A stretch of DNA of 64,000 bases from Carnegiea gigantea (lineage: Eukaryota; Streptophyta; Magnoliopsida; Caryophyllales; Cactaceae): the NCBI GenBank assembly GCA_029747015.1, contig JAKOGI010001201.1, forward strand, positions 222,818 through 286,817, written 5' to 3'. A program made the translations under genes and the position numbers. This document shows positions 44,048 to 55,606 of this stretch, piece after piece. Within the stretch, counting starts at the first letter, position 1, and the number at the start of each line of letters is the position of its first letter. The notes beneath the pieces are model-generated. The model had not been told where the DNA came from and did not search any database. It saw only the letters and a program-made list of their open reading frames with translations.

Positions 44048-44257
44048 TGAGGCAAAACCACACATAAGAAACACAGAGGGTTCTCTAGAGAGAAATTTCT
44101 GCACAAAACCCTGGGACGTTTAGGCTGTGAGATTGAGGAGGTTCTCTGCTCGGTGATTTCCTTCCTCGACTAATGATTTGAAACCAAGTTCTATCATCTT
44201 CCGCTATAGGATTAAGGCGAATTTGTTTATGCTTAATTCAATATGTTAATTCCTTTA
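44048..44257 (+). repeat. 5' LTR of copia element (probably R-U5 part)
   Basis: Homologous to 60907-60949 plus 61919-62100, sharing 'ggttctcta', 'ttaggctgtgagattg', 'ttccttcctc' and the end ttaattccttta. Similarity stops at about 44048. As the 3' copy has a TATA-like ctatataaaagg further upstream (60811-60822), this copy may lack its U3. Confidence 0.65.
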
Positions 44258-44258
44258 T

Positions 44259-44270
44259 TGATATCAGAGC
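44259..44270 (+). other. Primer binding site of copia element
   Basis: tgatatcagagc, one base from tggtatcagagc, directly after the 5' LTR. Confidence 0.75.
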
Positions 44271-46180
44271 ATGTCAGGGTTTTTTACGGGTTGAATGTAC
44301 TCTCTCGGCATTCATCCCTAAACATGCTAATACTAGAGCACTTGTTTTGTTTTATGGCTACATAAACTCGAAACGTTCACGCTATTATTTGATGCGTAAT
44401 TTCTTATTAGTTTTCCACGAAATTTTGTGTATTAACAGAGCATGTTGCAATGTATAATTTAATATATTGTACACGTGATTTCCTTGAGTATATTCTAAGT
44501 AATTGTGGCTTGAAATTTAGGTTTTTTAATTGTGGAAAAATCAATTTGATCCTCAAAACATCAAATTCATTCATTTTGTTTTAAGATTGATGCTTGAAAC
44601 TATTTTTCCACTTGATTTCGAATCAAAACCCTCAGTTGTGTAGCCTATGGATCAAAAATTCATTAGAAATTTTTCGAAAAATTTGATCGGTTGCTGCTGC
44701 TGGGGTTCAGGTCTACCCATGGATACATTTCCTCAAAAAATTGCGATCCGTTTATTATGCAATTGGTTTCTAATTCTTGTTGCCCATGAGAATTTGACTG
44801 AAAGCCCCCTAATTACTACCCAATTTGGTTGTAAATGTATTGGAATTTCATTAAAGATTATGTGGGCAATCCTAAGGTTCACATCGTATAAGGTGCTTGT
44901 TTTTGATCGATTCTTGTATCAATTCCTGTCAAAACCGATATGTGGGTTTTGTTAATTGGATAGTTTTGGCTTGTATTCCACCGAATCATGAGCAAATTCG
45001 AAAGAACTTAGACAAATTTTAGGTAATTAATTTGCAGATGACTAGAGTTTATTATGAAAATTACACTTCATTTTTTATCCTTTTTAGTTGCATTACTTGC
45101 AATTGATTTGCACCTTTTGTTCCCCATGAATTTTTGGACAATAGCATTCTAATTTTTGATGCTATTAACCAAAATTTGGCTGAAATTTGGCAAAAAATGG
45201 CTGGCAGTAAGCGTTTTTTCCATGCCAATTGTAGTCAATTTTTCGTTCAATTTGTTTTGCTTGTTTTTCAAAATTAAAGGTTCTAATTTATCCTAAAATA
45301 GGTTCAGAATAAAGGGCTCAATTTAATCAAAGCGTGCTAAAAATTATGTTTTTTTGGCATTTGTAGAGTGTATGTTGGAGAACCATTTTCGACCTCTTTT
45401 CGGGTCATGTAAGGAGCCGCCACTTGCCAGGGATGGGCATGAGCCCCTACCGTTACATGCTAGCTGCAGCTTTCCTTTTTTTAATTCCCTTTTTTTAAAA
45501 AATTTAGAAGGGGGAGAAAGGGTTAAAGGGTTTGACTATTGACTCCAATTAACTAGCATCTTCATTCATTGTTGATTATATGACTATGTTTGACCAGAGG
45601 GTTAACTTCTACCTTTTTAGATTCTTTAACTTCTAACTTGATTTTTTTTTATGCCTTGACTATTAATGTTATGATATTATTTTTATCTTTAAAGTATTTT
45701 GGATGGAAATATTATGTGAGAATCTTTTTAATGTTACATTTAAGCATACTTATTGAACTTCCTATGAGATATAAATATGGATCTTTAGGTGAAATTCATG
45801 AGATTTTATTGCATGTGGTGAAAATATGTTTCATATGGTGCAACTATTCTCAAATTACAAGTAAAATTTATGTACTCCTCCTAAAAACAATAAGAGATGA
45901 TATTGAAATTTCTTGAAAAATATGTCCTTTGAGAATATTTCATCGTTTAAATGTTACGATGACTTGAATGGATCACTGAACGTAATTATGTTTAACATCT
46001 ATCCCTATACGATGATTGGGAGCATTATGAGGACTTTGGGCTCTGGGCTTTATGTTTGCTTTTATTGACTTTATTCATCAATATCAAGTTGCATTTATGA
46101 CTTTGCAAAAAAAATATATTCAAAAAAATGTTAGACATATATAATGATTGTAAAACTTTTGTGCTTTATAACAATCATGT
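44271..46180 (+). other. Long leader of copia element
   Basis: About 1.9 kb between the primer site and gag with no recognisable domain. T-rich with scattered short frames (for example 44647-44955, hydrophobic and cysteine-containing, not recognised). It may be an untranslated leader or hold a decayed unrelated insertion. Confidence 0.45.
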
Positions 46181-46960
46181 TGACTACCTCGAAGAAGCAT
46201 TGTTGCTAAGCTTAACAAAGGTGAAAACCTCAACAGTGATAGCTATAATATCTAGAACATGAAAGAACAATATGTGCTGGGCAAACAAGAGGTTTTATGA
46301 CTCTAACTGTTCAGCATAGGTCGGATCGTGAAGCCGATGAAGCGTGGAAAAAGAAGAACTCCCTAGCTCAAATTAAGTTTCCTAAGCAGCATGGATGAGA
46401 ATCTCACAAGGAAGTTCAAGGTCCATGCTAATGCTAAAGACCTATGGGAAGCTGTCAAAATAAAATTTGGAACCACCTCAATTAATAGGCTTAGATCACC
46501 CACAATCAAGTTCAACACCTACAAGAAGCACTGGGATGTTCCTATGAAGCAACATCTAAGGCAAACATTGAACATGATTAGTGAAATATAGGTAAATGTG
46601 GGCCATGTGTTGACCGATGAACAACATGCTCAGGCTGTGATCCATTCCTTGCCATAGAGTTGGGATCATATGAAGATGACCCTTATTCGTAATGAATATA
46701 TAAAAACTTTTGAGGATGTGAGGCGACATCTCAACTTAGAAGAACTACAGCAAGAGGCTGCTAAAATGATGGGTGCAAAAGTGCACTTGTCAACCTCCAA
46801 CTTGAGAAATGATTCAAAATGTAAGAAGCGAGAGAACTGGAAGGGCAAGACTAGGCCAACTAAAAAGCCTAAGCATGATAAAGAAACCATGGGACAAAGA
46901 AGAACCTAGCAAAAGGTATAGTGCTTTAACTGTAACAAAATGGGCCACTATGCCTATGAT
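46181..46960 (+). pseudogene. copia gag, first copy, broken
   Basis: Frame 46391-46591 reads MDENLTRKFKVHANAKDLWEA..., the UBN2-type gag of copia elements, continuing past a TAG with VGHVLTDEQHAQAVIHSLP and TLIRNEYIKTFEDVRRHLNLEE (46670-46909). The zinc knuckle region reads CFNCNKMGHYAYDY, with the last Cys changed to Tyr. Stops near 46589, 46657 and 46907. From 46712 on this region is repeated at 54998. Confidence 0.82.
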
Positions 46961-47320
46961 TACACTAAGCCCAAGAAGGTACTTTAGTATGCTCTTGCAA
47001 GGGACTTTAATGTTGCTAGTTCTGTTTTTCTTTATGAAACTAATCCTACATGGATTGTAGATTCAGGGCCACATACCACACAACCAAGCATCGTGAAGCG
47101 TTTCCAGACTTTTAACATACCCCATGCGAGTTAATGTGGATATATGAGGGAAAGAACACCAAGATGGTTGTTAAAAAAATGAGAACATGGATGTCTAAGA
47201 TCTTATCCCGCATGATGTCCTATTTTCTCCTGAGATTCGCAAGAACATTATTTTTATGTTAGTTTTATTACGTTTAACTTTTGATTGGCATTTTTGTGAC
47301 ATTGAAGCTGGATTGTCTTT
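46961..47320 (+). pseudogene. copia protease, first copy, broken
   Basis: NPTWIVDSGPHTT (about 47043-47085) matches the copia protease site IVDSGAT; Ala has become Pro. A stop (L* in ggtactttag) precedes it. The Athila 5' LTR begins at 47321 after target site TCTTT. Confidence 0.75.
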
Positions 47321-47991
47321 TGTTTAGGCACCAAAAGTGGCCATTTAAGTACTTTCAATTACTCAGTTTTTACTCATAATGGAGATTATTTTTTGTTTTA
47401 TTTGGTTTTTTAACTTTCTAGGAAATAATGGTTCAATGAAATAATGGGCATGAAGGCGAGAAAAAAGAAGTCAGAGACCGAGATAAAGTGGGCTGAGTTC
47501 AAATTTAGTATACGAGGCTAAGCCAGTAAATGGTCCAATCAGCATGTCCATTCGTAGCTTCTTTTATGTGTGTAGCATTGTGATAGCATATGAAGCCCAC
47601 TCCATTCTTTCACTTTTCCCACTCCAGTCTCATGGTGGTTACTTATTCAAGATTCGGATTTTTTTCTGCATTGATTTTCTAATTATGATTCAAAACTCTC
47701 CTTATTAATCTAAGCGATCAAGGTAATCTCTTTCTTTCCTCTTCAATTAGTTTTAGTTTTAGTTTTAGTTTTAGTTTTAGTTTCGTGCTCTACTTACAGA
47801 TTAGAATTTTTATAAGTTTCTTTTGCTAATAGTTATTATTTGATATTAATTTTGATTGTTTGATTAAGTTGGGTTTAATTTAGCAGTATAATTCTAGTAA
47901 TTAATTTAACTCATCTTTGTGGACGACTCGTAAAGTGACATAACTATGGCTGTAGACTTGCGGCTTACTTTTATAGTTTCGGGACACAACA
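47321..47991 (+). repeat. 5' LTR of Athila element, internally deleted
   Basis: Starts TGTTTAGGCACC, ends GGGACACAACA. Compared with the full LTR at 55607-56799 it lacks about 520 internal bases, including the TATA box. It carries a (TTTTAG)n expansion at 47747-47783 not present in the other copy. Confidence 0.85.
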
Positions 47992-48560
47992 AGTTTTTGC
48001 GTATGGCCGAGGATGGTGCTAAAATTAATTGCTAGTTTAAATTTTTAATTGCTTTTGAATAGTTGTAATATTAATTTAGCTTCTTATAGTTGTTTTAGTT
48101 GCATTCTTTAATTACTTAAAGTAGTTTAATTTAGTTGTTTATGTTTAACTTAGTGGTAGCTTTATTTCAATTGTTAAATTTAGTTACTTAGTAGTTGCCT
48201 TAATTGTTTCACTAGTATTAGTTGTTTAAATTGATTGTTCAACTTAGTTTCTGTTTTAGTATTCATCCATCTTTCAAAAAAAAAAAATTGTGCTTTCAAA
48301 AAAAAAATTTTAAACTATAAAAAAAGGAAAAGGGTTTAGTTGCATGACTGGTTGGGTTTGGGATCCTACTAGCAAACGTTTGAATACATTGGAGACCGAC
48401 CTAGATAATAAAGGTGGATTAGAACCTGAAATTGAGAAGAAAAGGATGGGAGAAGCGCGACCTTCACCAAGGACACTTAATATCGCCTTAGGACCATAGG
48501 ACATCATGTTTTAATATACTGTCCCTAGAAAATATTATTCTCAAACTTAAGCCCCACTAT
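47992..48560 (+). other. Athila primer-site remnant and leader
   Basis: gtttttgcgtatggccgagg at about 47993 is a decayed form of the tggcgccgttgccgggga site (Asp tRNA) used by Athila elements. The rest is AT-rich leader with A runs near 48278-48310. Confidence 0.55.
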
Positions 48561-50100
48561 GCTCACATGCTTCCTAAGTTTACAATAGTAGTGGATGCTT
48601 ATCTATTTCTGTGAGAGTTCAAAGAGGTTTGTTCCATGATGTGCTACCCTAATCTACCTATTGATATTGTGTGATTGAAATTTGTTCCTTTTGCTTTAAA
48701 AGATCAAGCTAAGAAGTGAATGTATGGGCTAGCCGCATATTCCATTGCCAACTGGGATGGATTTGTGCGGGTCTTTATGCGAAAATACTTTCCTAATAGT
48801 AAAATTGTTAAGTTAAGAAATGAAATTAATCAATTTGTGTAAGCTGATAGGGAGTTGTTTTGAAAGTACCTTGAGAGGTTTAAAAACCTCTTGTCTCAAT
48901 GTCCTCACCATGGTCTAAACCAAGCTCATTTATGTCAAATCATTTATGAATGTCTTGACCAATAGAATAGGACAATGATATAGTCAATATGCCAAGGGGG
49001 ATTTCTTTCTAAGAACCCTAATGATGCTTGGGAATTTCTAGAGGATCTAGCTGACAAGACCATGAAGTGGGAAACCACTAGAGATGACAATCTAAAATCT
49101 AGATATCGTAGGACTAAGGGTGGTATGCATGCTGTGTCTGACTTGAGTCACTTTGAATCTCGATTTGCTGCCTTGGAAAATATGATGAAGTGGTTGGTTC
49201 TGCTATAATCCCAACCTTCCCAGACTCTAGAGGTGTGGTCTCGATGCCACACATTGGATCATACTTTGAGCACATTCCCTTACTTTGCTCAACAGTTGAC
49301 CTCAGACCAAGAACAGGTGAACATGGCCTACCAAAGACCAAAAAATGACCCCTATACTCCAACTTTTAATCCAGGATGGCATAATCACCCTAATTTTTCT
49401 TGGAGTAGTAGACCTAATGCGATAGTGTCTAATCAGTATGGATGTTTTCCTGGAAAATCCTCCCAAACCATGCAGAGACCAAGCTACCAGGGTGTCCCTC
49501 ATACATCGAGATAGCTAGCTCCTCCCTCTTCTATTGCACCTTTTGCCCAGTCTCAGCCTCCTCCTGGCTATAATGAACTTGATAAATATGAAAGGAGAGT
49601 TGAACATTAGATAGAAAGGATGTTCAGAAAGAGCAATGAAAGAATGATAAGGGAAATGACAAATAAGTTATCCCAATTTGCTATGGCGAATAGGGAGGAA
49701 GGCACCTTTCCTAGTTAGCCTAAGACTAACCCTAAGGGCGGGACCTCCTCTATGTCAGTTTTTGATATCTTCAAAAAGGTTAATGTTGTAATAACTTTGA
49801 GGTCAGGATGAGAGATTGATAATTATATGGGTGATAACTTAAATGAAACATCTGATTCACCTCCCATTTCCTTTCCTATGATTCCCTCTATTACTGTTGA
49901 TGATTCTGGAGAATCTATGGAGGATGAGCCTACAGCTCTAGTGACTACAACTCCTCCTAAGATTGCTCCTACTCCTCCTTTGAAGGTCCAGAACCTATGG
50001 TTCCTTTCCCTAGTAGGCTGAAGGGGAAGAATGACCAAGCCCACATAGCTAAAATTAGGGAGACTTTGTCCGAGGTCAAAATCAATATTCTTTTATTAGA
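48561..50100 (+). pseudogene. Athila gag, broken
   Basis: The capsid region reads VPFALKDQAKK, IANWDGFVRVFMRKYFPNSKIVKLRNEI, KYLERFKNLLSQCPHHGLNQAHL and KNPNDAWEFLEDLADKTMKWE between about 48660 and 49080, all typical of Athila-type gag. Frame 49233-49514 (FNPGWHNHPNFSW) is its C-terminal part. Many stops (for example 48716, 48838, 48859, 48962). Confidence 0.83.
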
Positions 50101-50640
50101 TGTTATCTAACAGATATCCCATATGCTAGATTTCTAAAGGAGTTTTGCACCACTAAGAGGGCAATTACTGTGCCCAAGAGAGCTTTCTTAGCCTCCAATG
50201 TCAGCTCTATTATCTCTAATTAAATTCCTATCAAGTACAAGGACCTATGTTATCCTACTATTTTCATAGTGATAGGTGACCAAACCATTTACAGAGCTTT
50301 CCTGGACTTAGGAGCTAGTGTGAACTTGCTCACATTCATTGTGTATGAGAGACTTGGACTATGTGAACTAAGACCTACCAAGATTGTCCTCCAGTTAGTT
50401 GATAGGTCTATTCGACTGCTTAGGGGTGTTGTGGATGATGTGCTTATTAAGATAGGGGAATTCATCTTTGCTGTTGACTTTGTAGCACTTAATATTGAGA
50501 AGGTACCTAATGTTGAGTCCCATATTGCTGTAATTTTTGGGTGCCCTTTCTTAGCTATATCCAATGCTTTGAGTACTTGCAAGAATGGTATGACTAAATT
50601 GTCTGTTTGGCAATATGACTCTTGGCTTGAATATTTTTAA
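50101..50640 (+). CDS. Athila protease-domain frame
   Basis: A 123-codon open frame (50269-50640) with the retropepsin-type site FLDLGASVNLL and FAVDFVALNIE, AVIFGCPFLAISNAL and GMTKLSV. The Asp-Leu-Gly-Ala form is the normal Athila one. The domain itself is unbroken, although the sequence before it has stops (about 50107 and 50222). Confidence 0.82.
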
Positions 50641-51840
50641 CTTACACAGATAGCTTGATGGTTTTAGTGATGTGGATCATTCTACCCTTAACTAGGTAGG
50701 TGATTTTTCTTACGATGAGCTAGAACTTAAGTATGTGGATGAGTTTGCTATTGGGTATGAGTCCTTCTTTGTGGATGGTGAGCCTAAGTATAATGTATTT
50801 GACTTTGATACATGCTCTGTGGACTTTATTGCTGATGTTGCTTCTGCCTGTGATACCTCTACTATCTCACTTGATTTGAAATCCTTCCCTGACTATCTTA
50901 AGTATGCTTTTTTAGCTCCTGATGAATCTCTATCTATCATCATTGCTTTTGATTTAGACTAAGGCTAGAGGAAAAATTACTTGACTTACTTAGGGATAAT
51001 AAGGAAGCCTTAGGATGGACCGTAGGAGATATCAATGTTATTAGTCCTACAGTTGTGCACCATAGGATCCATTTAGAGGATGGTGCCAGACCTTACCAGG
51101 ACTGACAAATGAGGTTGAACCTGACTCTGCAGGAGGTAGTTGAGAAGGAAGTGTTGAAGTGGTTAGACCATAAAATCATATACTCTATTTCTGATAGTGA
51201 GTGGGTTAGTCCTGTTCATGTCGTTTCTAAGAAGACCAACATCACTGTGATTAGGAATGAAAAGAACGAGCTAATCCCAACCCAAGTCCAGTCTGGTTAG
51301 AGAGTCTATATTGATTATAGGAAACTGAATGCTACCACCTATAAGGACTATTTTCTCCTCCCTTTCTTGGATAAGATGTTAGAGTAGTTAGTTGGACGTT
51401 CATACTAATGTTTTCTTGATGGTTACTTTGGCTACGCCTATATTTCTATTGCTCCTAAGGATCAGGAGAAGGCTACCATATATGCTTTTAGGAGGACGAC
51501 ATTCGGTTTATGTAATGCCCCTACTACTTTCAAGCGATGCATGATTTCTATATTCTCTTATTTGGTTAAATAGTGTATGAAGATTTTCATAGATGATTTT
51601 TCTATGTTTAGGTCTTCTTTTGATAATTGCTTAACCAATTTAGGGAAAGTTTTGGAAAGATGTAGGGAGAAATTACGAAAAGGGCCACTTCATGGTAAAA
51701 AGGAGATTGTCTTAGGCCATGAGACTTCTAGTGATGGTATAGATGTTGGCAAGGCCAAAATTAATTTGTTTGCTAATCTTCCCCCTCCCACCTGTGTGTA
51801 ATATGTTAGGTTTTTTCTTGGACATGTCGGATTTTATCGT
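50641..51840 (+). pseudogene. Athila reverse transcriptase, broken
   Basis: The linker frame 50735-50962 and PRNVVHHRI-like block precede frame 51109-51300 (LTLQEVVEKEVLKWLDHKIIYSISDSEWVSPVHVV). Past a TAG: VYIDYRKLNATTYKDYFLLPF, CFLDGYFGY, FGLCNAPTTFKRCM and the catalytic FIDDFSMF (51580-51610, both Asp kept), then EIVLGHETSSDGIDVGKAKI. Stops at about 51298, 51386 and 51571. Confidence 0.86.
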
Positions 51841-52600
51841 AAATTTATTAAGAACTTTAGCAAGATTGCCAAGCCCTTGTCCAACCTTCTAGCTAAGGAT
51901 GTGCCCTTTCACTTCTCTCACTGTTTAGAGGCATTTACTAACCTAAAGGAAAACCTAACTACTACTCCCATTCTACTTCCTCCCATCTAGGTAACCCTTT
52001 CGAGTTAATCTGTGATGCCTCTGAGTATGCTGTTGGGGTTGTTTTAGGACAATGCATTGATAAGAAACCCTGAGTGATCTATTATGCTAGCCATAAATTA
52101 AATGATACCCAGATGAACTATACTGTGACTGAGAAAGAGTTCTTAGTTATGGCCTTTGCGTTCAAAAAGTTTGGACCATACTTAATTAGTTCTCATGTCA
52201 TTGTTTTTACTGATCATGTTACACTTAAGCACCTTCTTTCAAAAAGGGATGCTAAGCCCAAGCTTATGAGATAGATGCTCCTTTTGCAGGAGTTTGATTG
52301 TGAGATTAGAGATAGGAAGGGTTCTAAAAATCCTATTGTTGACCACCTGTCTAGGATTGTGTGTCCTAAGGGTATTAAGGCTCCTATTTCTGAATATTTC
52401 CCTAATAAATAGTTATTTATGGTACAGTCTAACCCTTTATATACTGATATTGTGAATTATCTCATGACTGGTAGGATTACCGAGGGTTAGAATAAGCATG
52501 AGAGGGATAAATTTCTATACTTGGTGAAATTTTATGTTCGCTAGGATCCTTACCTGTTTAAATATTGTTCTGATCATATCGTTAGGAGATGTGTCTCAGA
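51841..52600 (+). pseudogene. Athila RNase H, broken
   Basis: FYRKFIKNFSKIAKPLSNLLAKD opens the region. LICDASEYAVGVVLGQ (about 52005-52050) is the RNase H start, followed by IYYASHKLNDTQMNYTVTEKEFLVMAFAFKKF, VFTDHVTLKHLLSKRDAKPKL (frame 52074-52274) and NPIVDHLSRI. A frameshift near 51990 and several stops break it. Confidence 0.83.
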
Positions 52601-53650
52601 CCATAAGATTATGAGTATTTTGTCTTTTTGTCATGACCAAGCCTCTAGAGGGCACTTCAGTGGAAAAACAACTGTGGCAAATGTTCTTTAGTGTGCATTT
52701 TATTGGCCTACCTTGTTTAGTGATGCGCTAGTATTGTATGAAATACCCTAGATGTCAGAAGTTATGTCGTATTATTAGGAGAGATATGATCCTCCTCAAT
52801 CCCATTATTATAGTAGAGATCTTTGATGTGTGGGGTATAGATTTAATAGGACCATTCTCAGTCTCTTATGGGAATGAGTGTGTTTTGCTAGATGTTGACT
52901 ATGTATCTAATTGGATCAAGGCTATCCCCACTAGGACTAATGAGGCTAGGGTTGTGGTGAAATTTTTGATGGAGAACATCTTTTCTACGTATGGTATGCC
53001 CTATACTATTATTAGTAAGCAGGGTCATCGTTTCAACAACTGATCATTTGATTTATTACTAAAATGGTACTCAATTGTCCATAAGCCAGCCATCGCCTAT
53101 CACCCCCAAACTAGTGGATGGGTTGAAGTTTCTAACAAGCATATTGAGTAGATCTTAGAGAAAACTATCAACAGGAATGCGAAGGATTGGACTGACAAGC
53201 TTATTGATGCTTTACGAAATTATAGGACAGTTTTCAAGATGCCCTTAGGTATGTCCTCTTATAAGGTAGTCTATAGGAAGTCTTGTCATCTCCCCGTTGA
53301 GCTTAAGCATCGAGTTCAGTGTGTTATTAAGACCCTCAACTATGATCTTACTGCAGCAGGTGAATAGATGAGATTGCAATTAAGCGACTTAGAGGAGATT
53401 AGACTTGAGGCTTATGAGAATGCTAGATTGTCTAAAGAGAGAGCAAAGTTGACTCATGATAGGATGATTCTTAGGAAGGACTTTGCCTCAGGCATGAAAA
53501 TTCTCTTGTATGATTCAAGGTTGCATCTAGTCCCAGGTAAGCTTAGGTCCTATTGGACGAGTCCCTTTGTTGTTACTCACGTGTTTTCTTATGGTACAGT
53601 TAAGATACGTGATCCTATTTCTAGACCTAAGTAGAAGGTTAATCGTCAAA
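52601..53650 (+). pseudogene. Athila integrase, broken, second Asp lost
   Basis: The zinc region is legible as FCHDQASRGHFSGKTT ... YPRCQK. The first catalytic Asp is in FDVWGIDLIGPF (frame 52738-53043). The second motif reads TIISKQGHRFNN where the family has ISDxGxHF, so the catalytic Asp is lost. The C-terminal frame 53368-53634 has RLEAYENARLSKERAKLTHDRMI and LRSYWTSPFVVTHVF. Confidence 0.84.
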
Positions 53651-54898
53651 TATTGAAACAGTTCATGGGAGTTCCCTACATCGGAGGATGTAAAGTGTCT
53701 GATGCTCCATGAACCACACAGTGATTTCTTATAGGTTATGAGGTAGCTCAGGTACATTAAGTATCCGACGTGGTGGTATCGTTCTACTACATGTATATTT
53801 TGTACATCATCTCTTTTTATCTTTTCCTTCATTCCTGCTTTTCTTTTATTTTTTGTCATAGATGCTACTTTTTTTCCACAAAGGAGACATTGTGTGATCT
53901 TGGTGTGCGAGAAAGGAAGCTATGCTTTAAAATTTTTGAAAAAATAAAAACAAGATGAGAAAATTTTTCGAAAAACGAAAAAGATTTTTTATTTTTGTGT
54001 ATTTTTGGGGAATGGAACCATCTTGATTAACTATGACCCCTTGTGACCTATTATTGGTTTGTAGATAAGGATAGTGTGCATGATATACCTTAGTTCAAAA
54101 TGTGTCACTCCATATTCCAATTCTAAACCCATTATACCATTATAATCTAGAGTCTAATCCTCATTTGTATATCACCAGTATCTTAGGGCTTTTAGGATTT
54201 CATGATTTGGTTTCCCACTTGTCTTTCTTATATAGCCAAAAAATTGAAAAAAAAAGAAAAAGGAGAAGAAAAATCAAAATAAAAAGCCAAAGGGTCAAGA
54301 ACAACAAGTCCCGCTTTGAGGCATGTGCCACTGGGTGATACCCTTTGAGGTAATATTGCTACTGAGAAGGCTTGCTTCCCAAGTTAGTCATCAATAAAGT
54401 AGTTAAGTGGGACTGAATCAAACCTTGGTAAGCTTAACTCCTATTGTGATGCTACACTTTCACACGGTGCACTAGGATAGACTTACTCTTTTGATGGTCT
54501 GTGGAGTGAAAAATTGGTATATAGGTGCCATGTTTGGAGGCTAAGAGTATAGATATGGACACTTGCTTGTCTATAATCTGATGTTTGGTTTGTAAGGGTG
54601 ATGTGTTGATCAGGTGTGTACAATTTTCCTTTTGTGTATATATGAGTATATTTGAAAATTTTAAAAATATTTTCTATTTTTTATTTTTCTTTTCTTTTTT
54701 TAAAGATTTTGTGGAATATCTTCTGCAAACTCTCACAAGACCACGCTCGTCCACTAGGGGGAACCTAGGGATTTAAAAGGCTTGTTGCATGTCCTAAGTA
54801 CAACCATGATTCCTACGAAAGTGAATTAGGTGTCCCAGCTAGATTTTCTTTTTCTTAATTTTACTCGAGAACGAACAAAATCTTGGTGTGGGGGTATT
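53651..54898 (+). other. Athila 3' untranslated region and polypurine tract
   Basis: No recognisable gene. Athila elements often carry an env-like or non-coding segment here, but I see no signal. The polypurine tract is the ggtgtgggggta segment at about 54885-54896, in the usual Athila setting 'tcttggtgtggggg'. The frames 53770-53958 and 54102-54338 are T- or A-rich and look fortuitous. Confidence 0.55.
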
Positions 54899-54996
54899 TG
54901 TTTGAGCACCAAAATTGTCCATTTAAGTATTTCTAATCGCTCAGTTTCTACTCATAATCGAGATTATTTTTGGACTTTATTTAGTTTTCTGACCTT
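54899..54996 (+). repeat. Truncated 3' LTR of Athila element
   Basis: 98 bases from TGTTTGAGCACC, matching the start of the LTRs at 47321 and 55607, then an abrupt switch to copia gag at about 54994-54998 through a shared (a)cttt. Confidence 0.85.
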
Positions 54997-54997
54997 T

Positions 54998-55606
54998 GAG
55001 GATCTGAGGCGACATCTCCACTTAAAGGAACGACGACAAGAGGCTGCTAAAATGATGGGTTCAAAAGTGCACGTGTCAACCTCCAACTTGAGCTATGATT
55101 CTAAATGTAAGAAGCGGGAGAACTGGACGGGCAAGACTAGGCAAACTAAAAAGCCTAAGCATGGTAAAGAAAGCATGGGACAAAGAAGAACCTAGTAAAA
55201 GGTAAAGTGCTTCAACTGTAACAAAATGGGCCACTATGACCGTGATTACATTGAGCCCAAGAAGGTACTTTAGTATGCTCATGCAAGTGACTTTAATGTT
55301 GCTAGTTTTGTTTTTCTTTATGAAACTAATCCTATGTGGATTGCAGATTCAGGGCCACATACCACATAACCAAGGATCGTGAAGCGTTTCCTGACTTTTA
55401 GCATAACATATGCGAGTTAATGTGGATATATGAGGGAAAGAACACCAGGATGGACGTTAAATAAATGAGAACATGGATGTCGAAGATCTTATCTTGCATG
55501 ATGGCCTATTTTCTCCTGAGATTCGCTATAACATTATTCTTATGTTGGTTTTATTACGTTTAGCTTTTGATTGGCATTTTCGTGATGTTGAAGCTAGATT
55601 GTCTTT
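54998..55606 (+). pseudogene. Second copy of copia gag-protease
   Basis: Matches 46712-47320 over exactly 609 bases with scattered substitutions and no indel of note, including the same stop (ggtactttag) and the protease motif (IADSGPHTT here). The zinc knuckle reads CFNCNKMGHYDRDY. It ends at the same TCTTT site where the first copy meets the Athila LTR. Confidence 0.9.

Larger units (their letters stand above)
47321..54996 (+). mobile_element. Athila-lineage Ty3/gypsy element, 3' LTR truncated
   Basis: 5' LTR 47321-47991, decayed Asp-type primer site, gag, protease (DLGASVNLL), RT (FIDDFSMF), RNase H, integrase, long 3' untranslated part, polypurine tract, and only the first 98 bases of the 3' LTR (54899-54996), which is fused to copia gag. 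The protease and RT wording are specific to Athila. Dense stops. The insertion site in copia is TCTTT. Confidence 0.88.

Noticed and set aside
44647..44955. 102-codon hydrophobic, Cys-containing frame in the copia leader
   Set aside because: No homologous family recognised, T-rich codons, no sign of conservation; treated as leader.
46809..47060. 83-codon frame overlapping copia gag
   Set aside because: Out-of-frame shadow of the gag-protease junction.
53770..54338. Possible env-like ORFs of Athila
   Set aside because: Short, T- or A-rich frames without the membrane or coiled-coil layout expected of an env-like protein.
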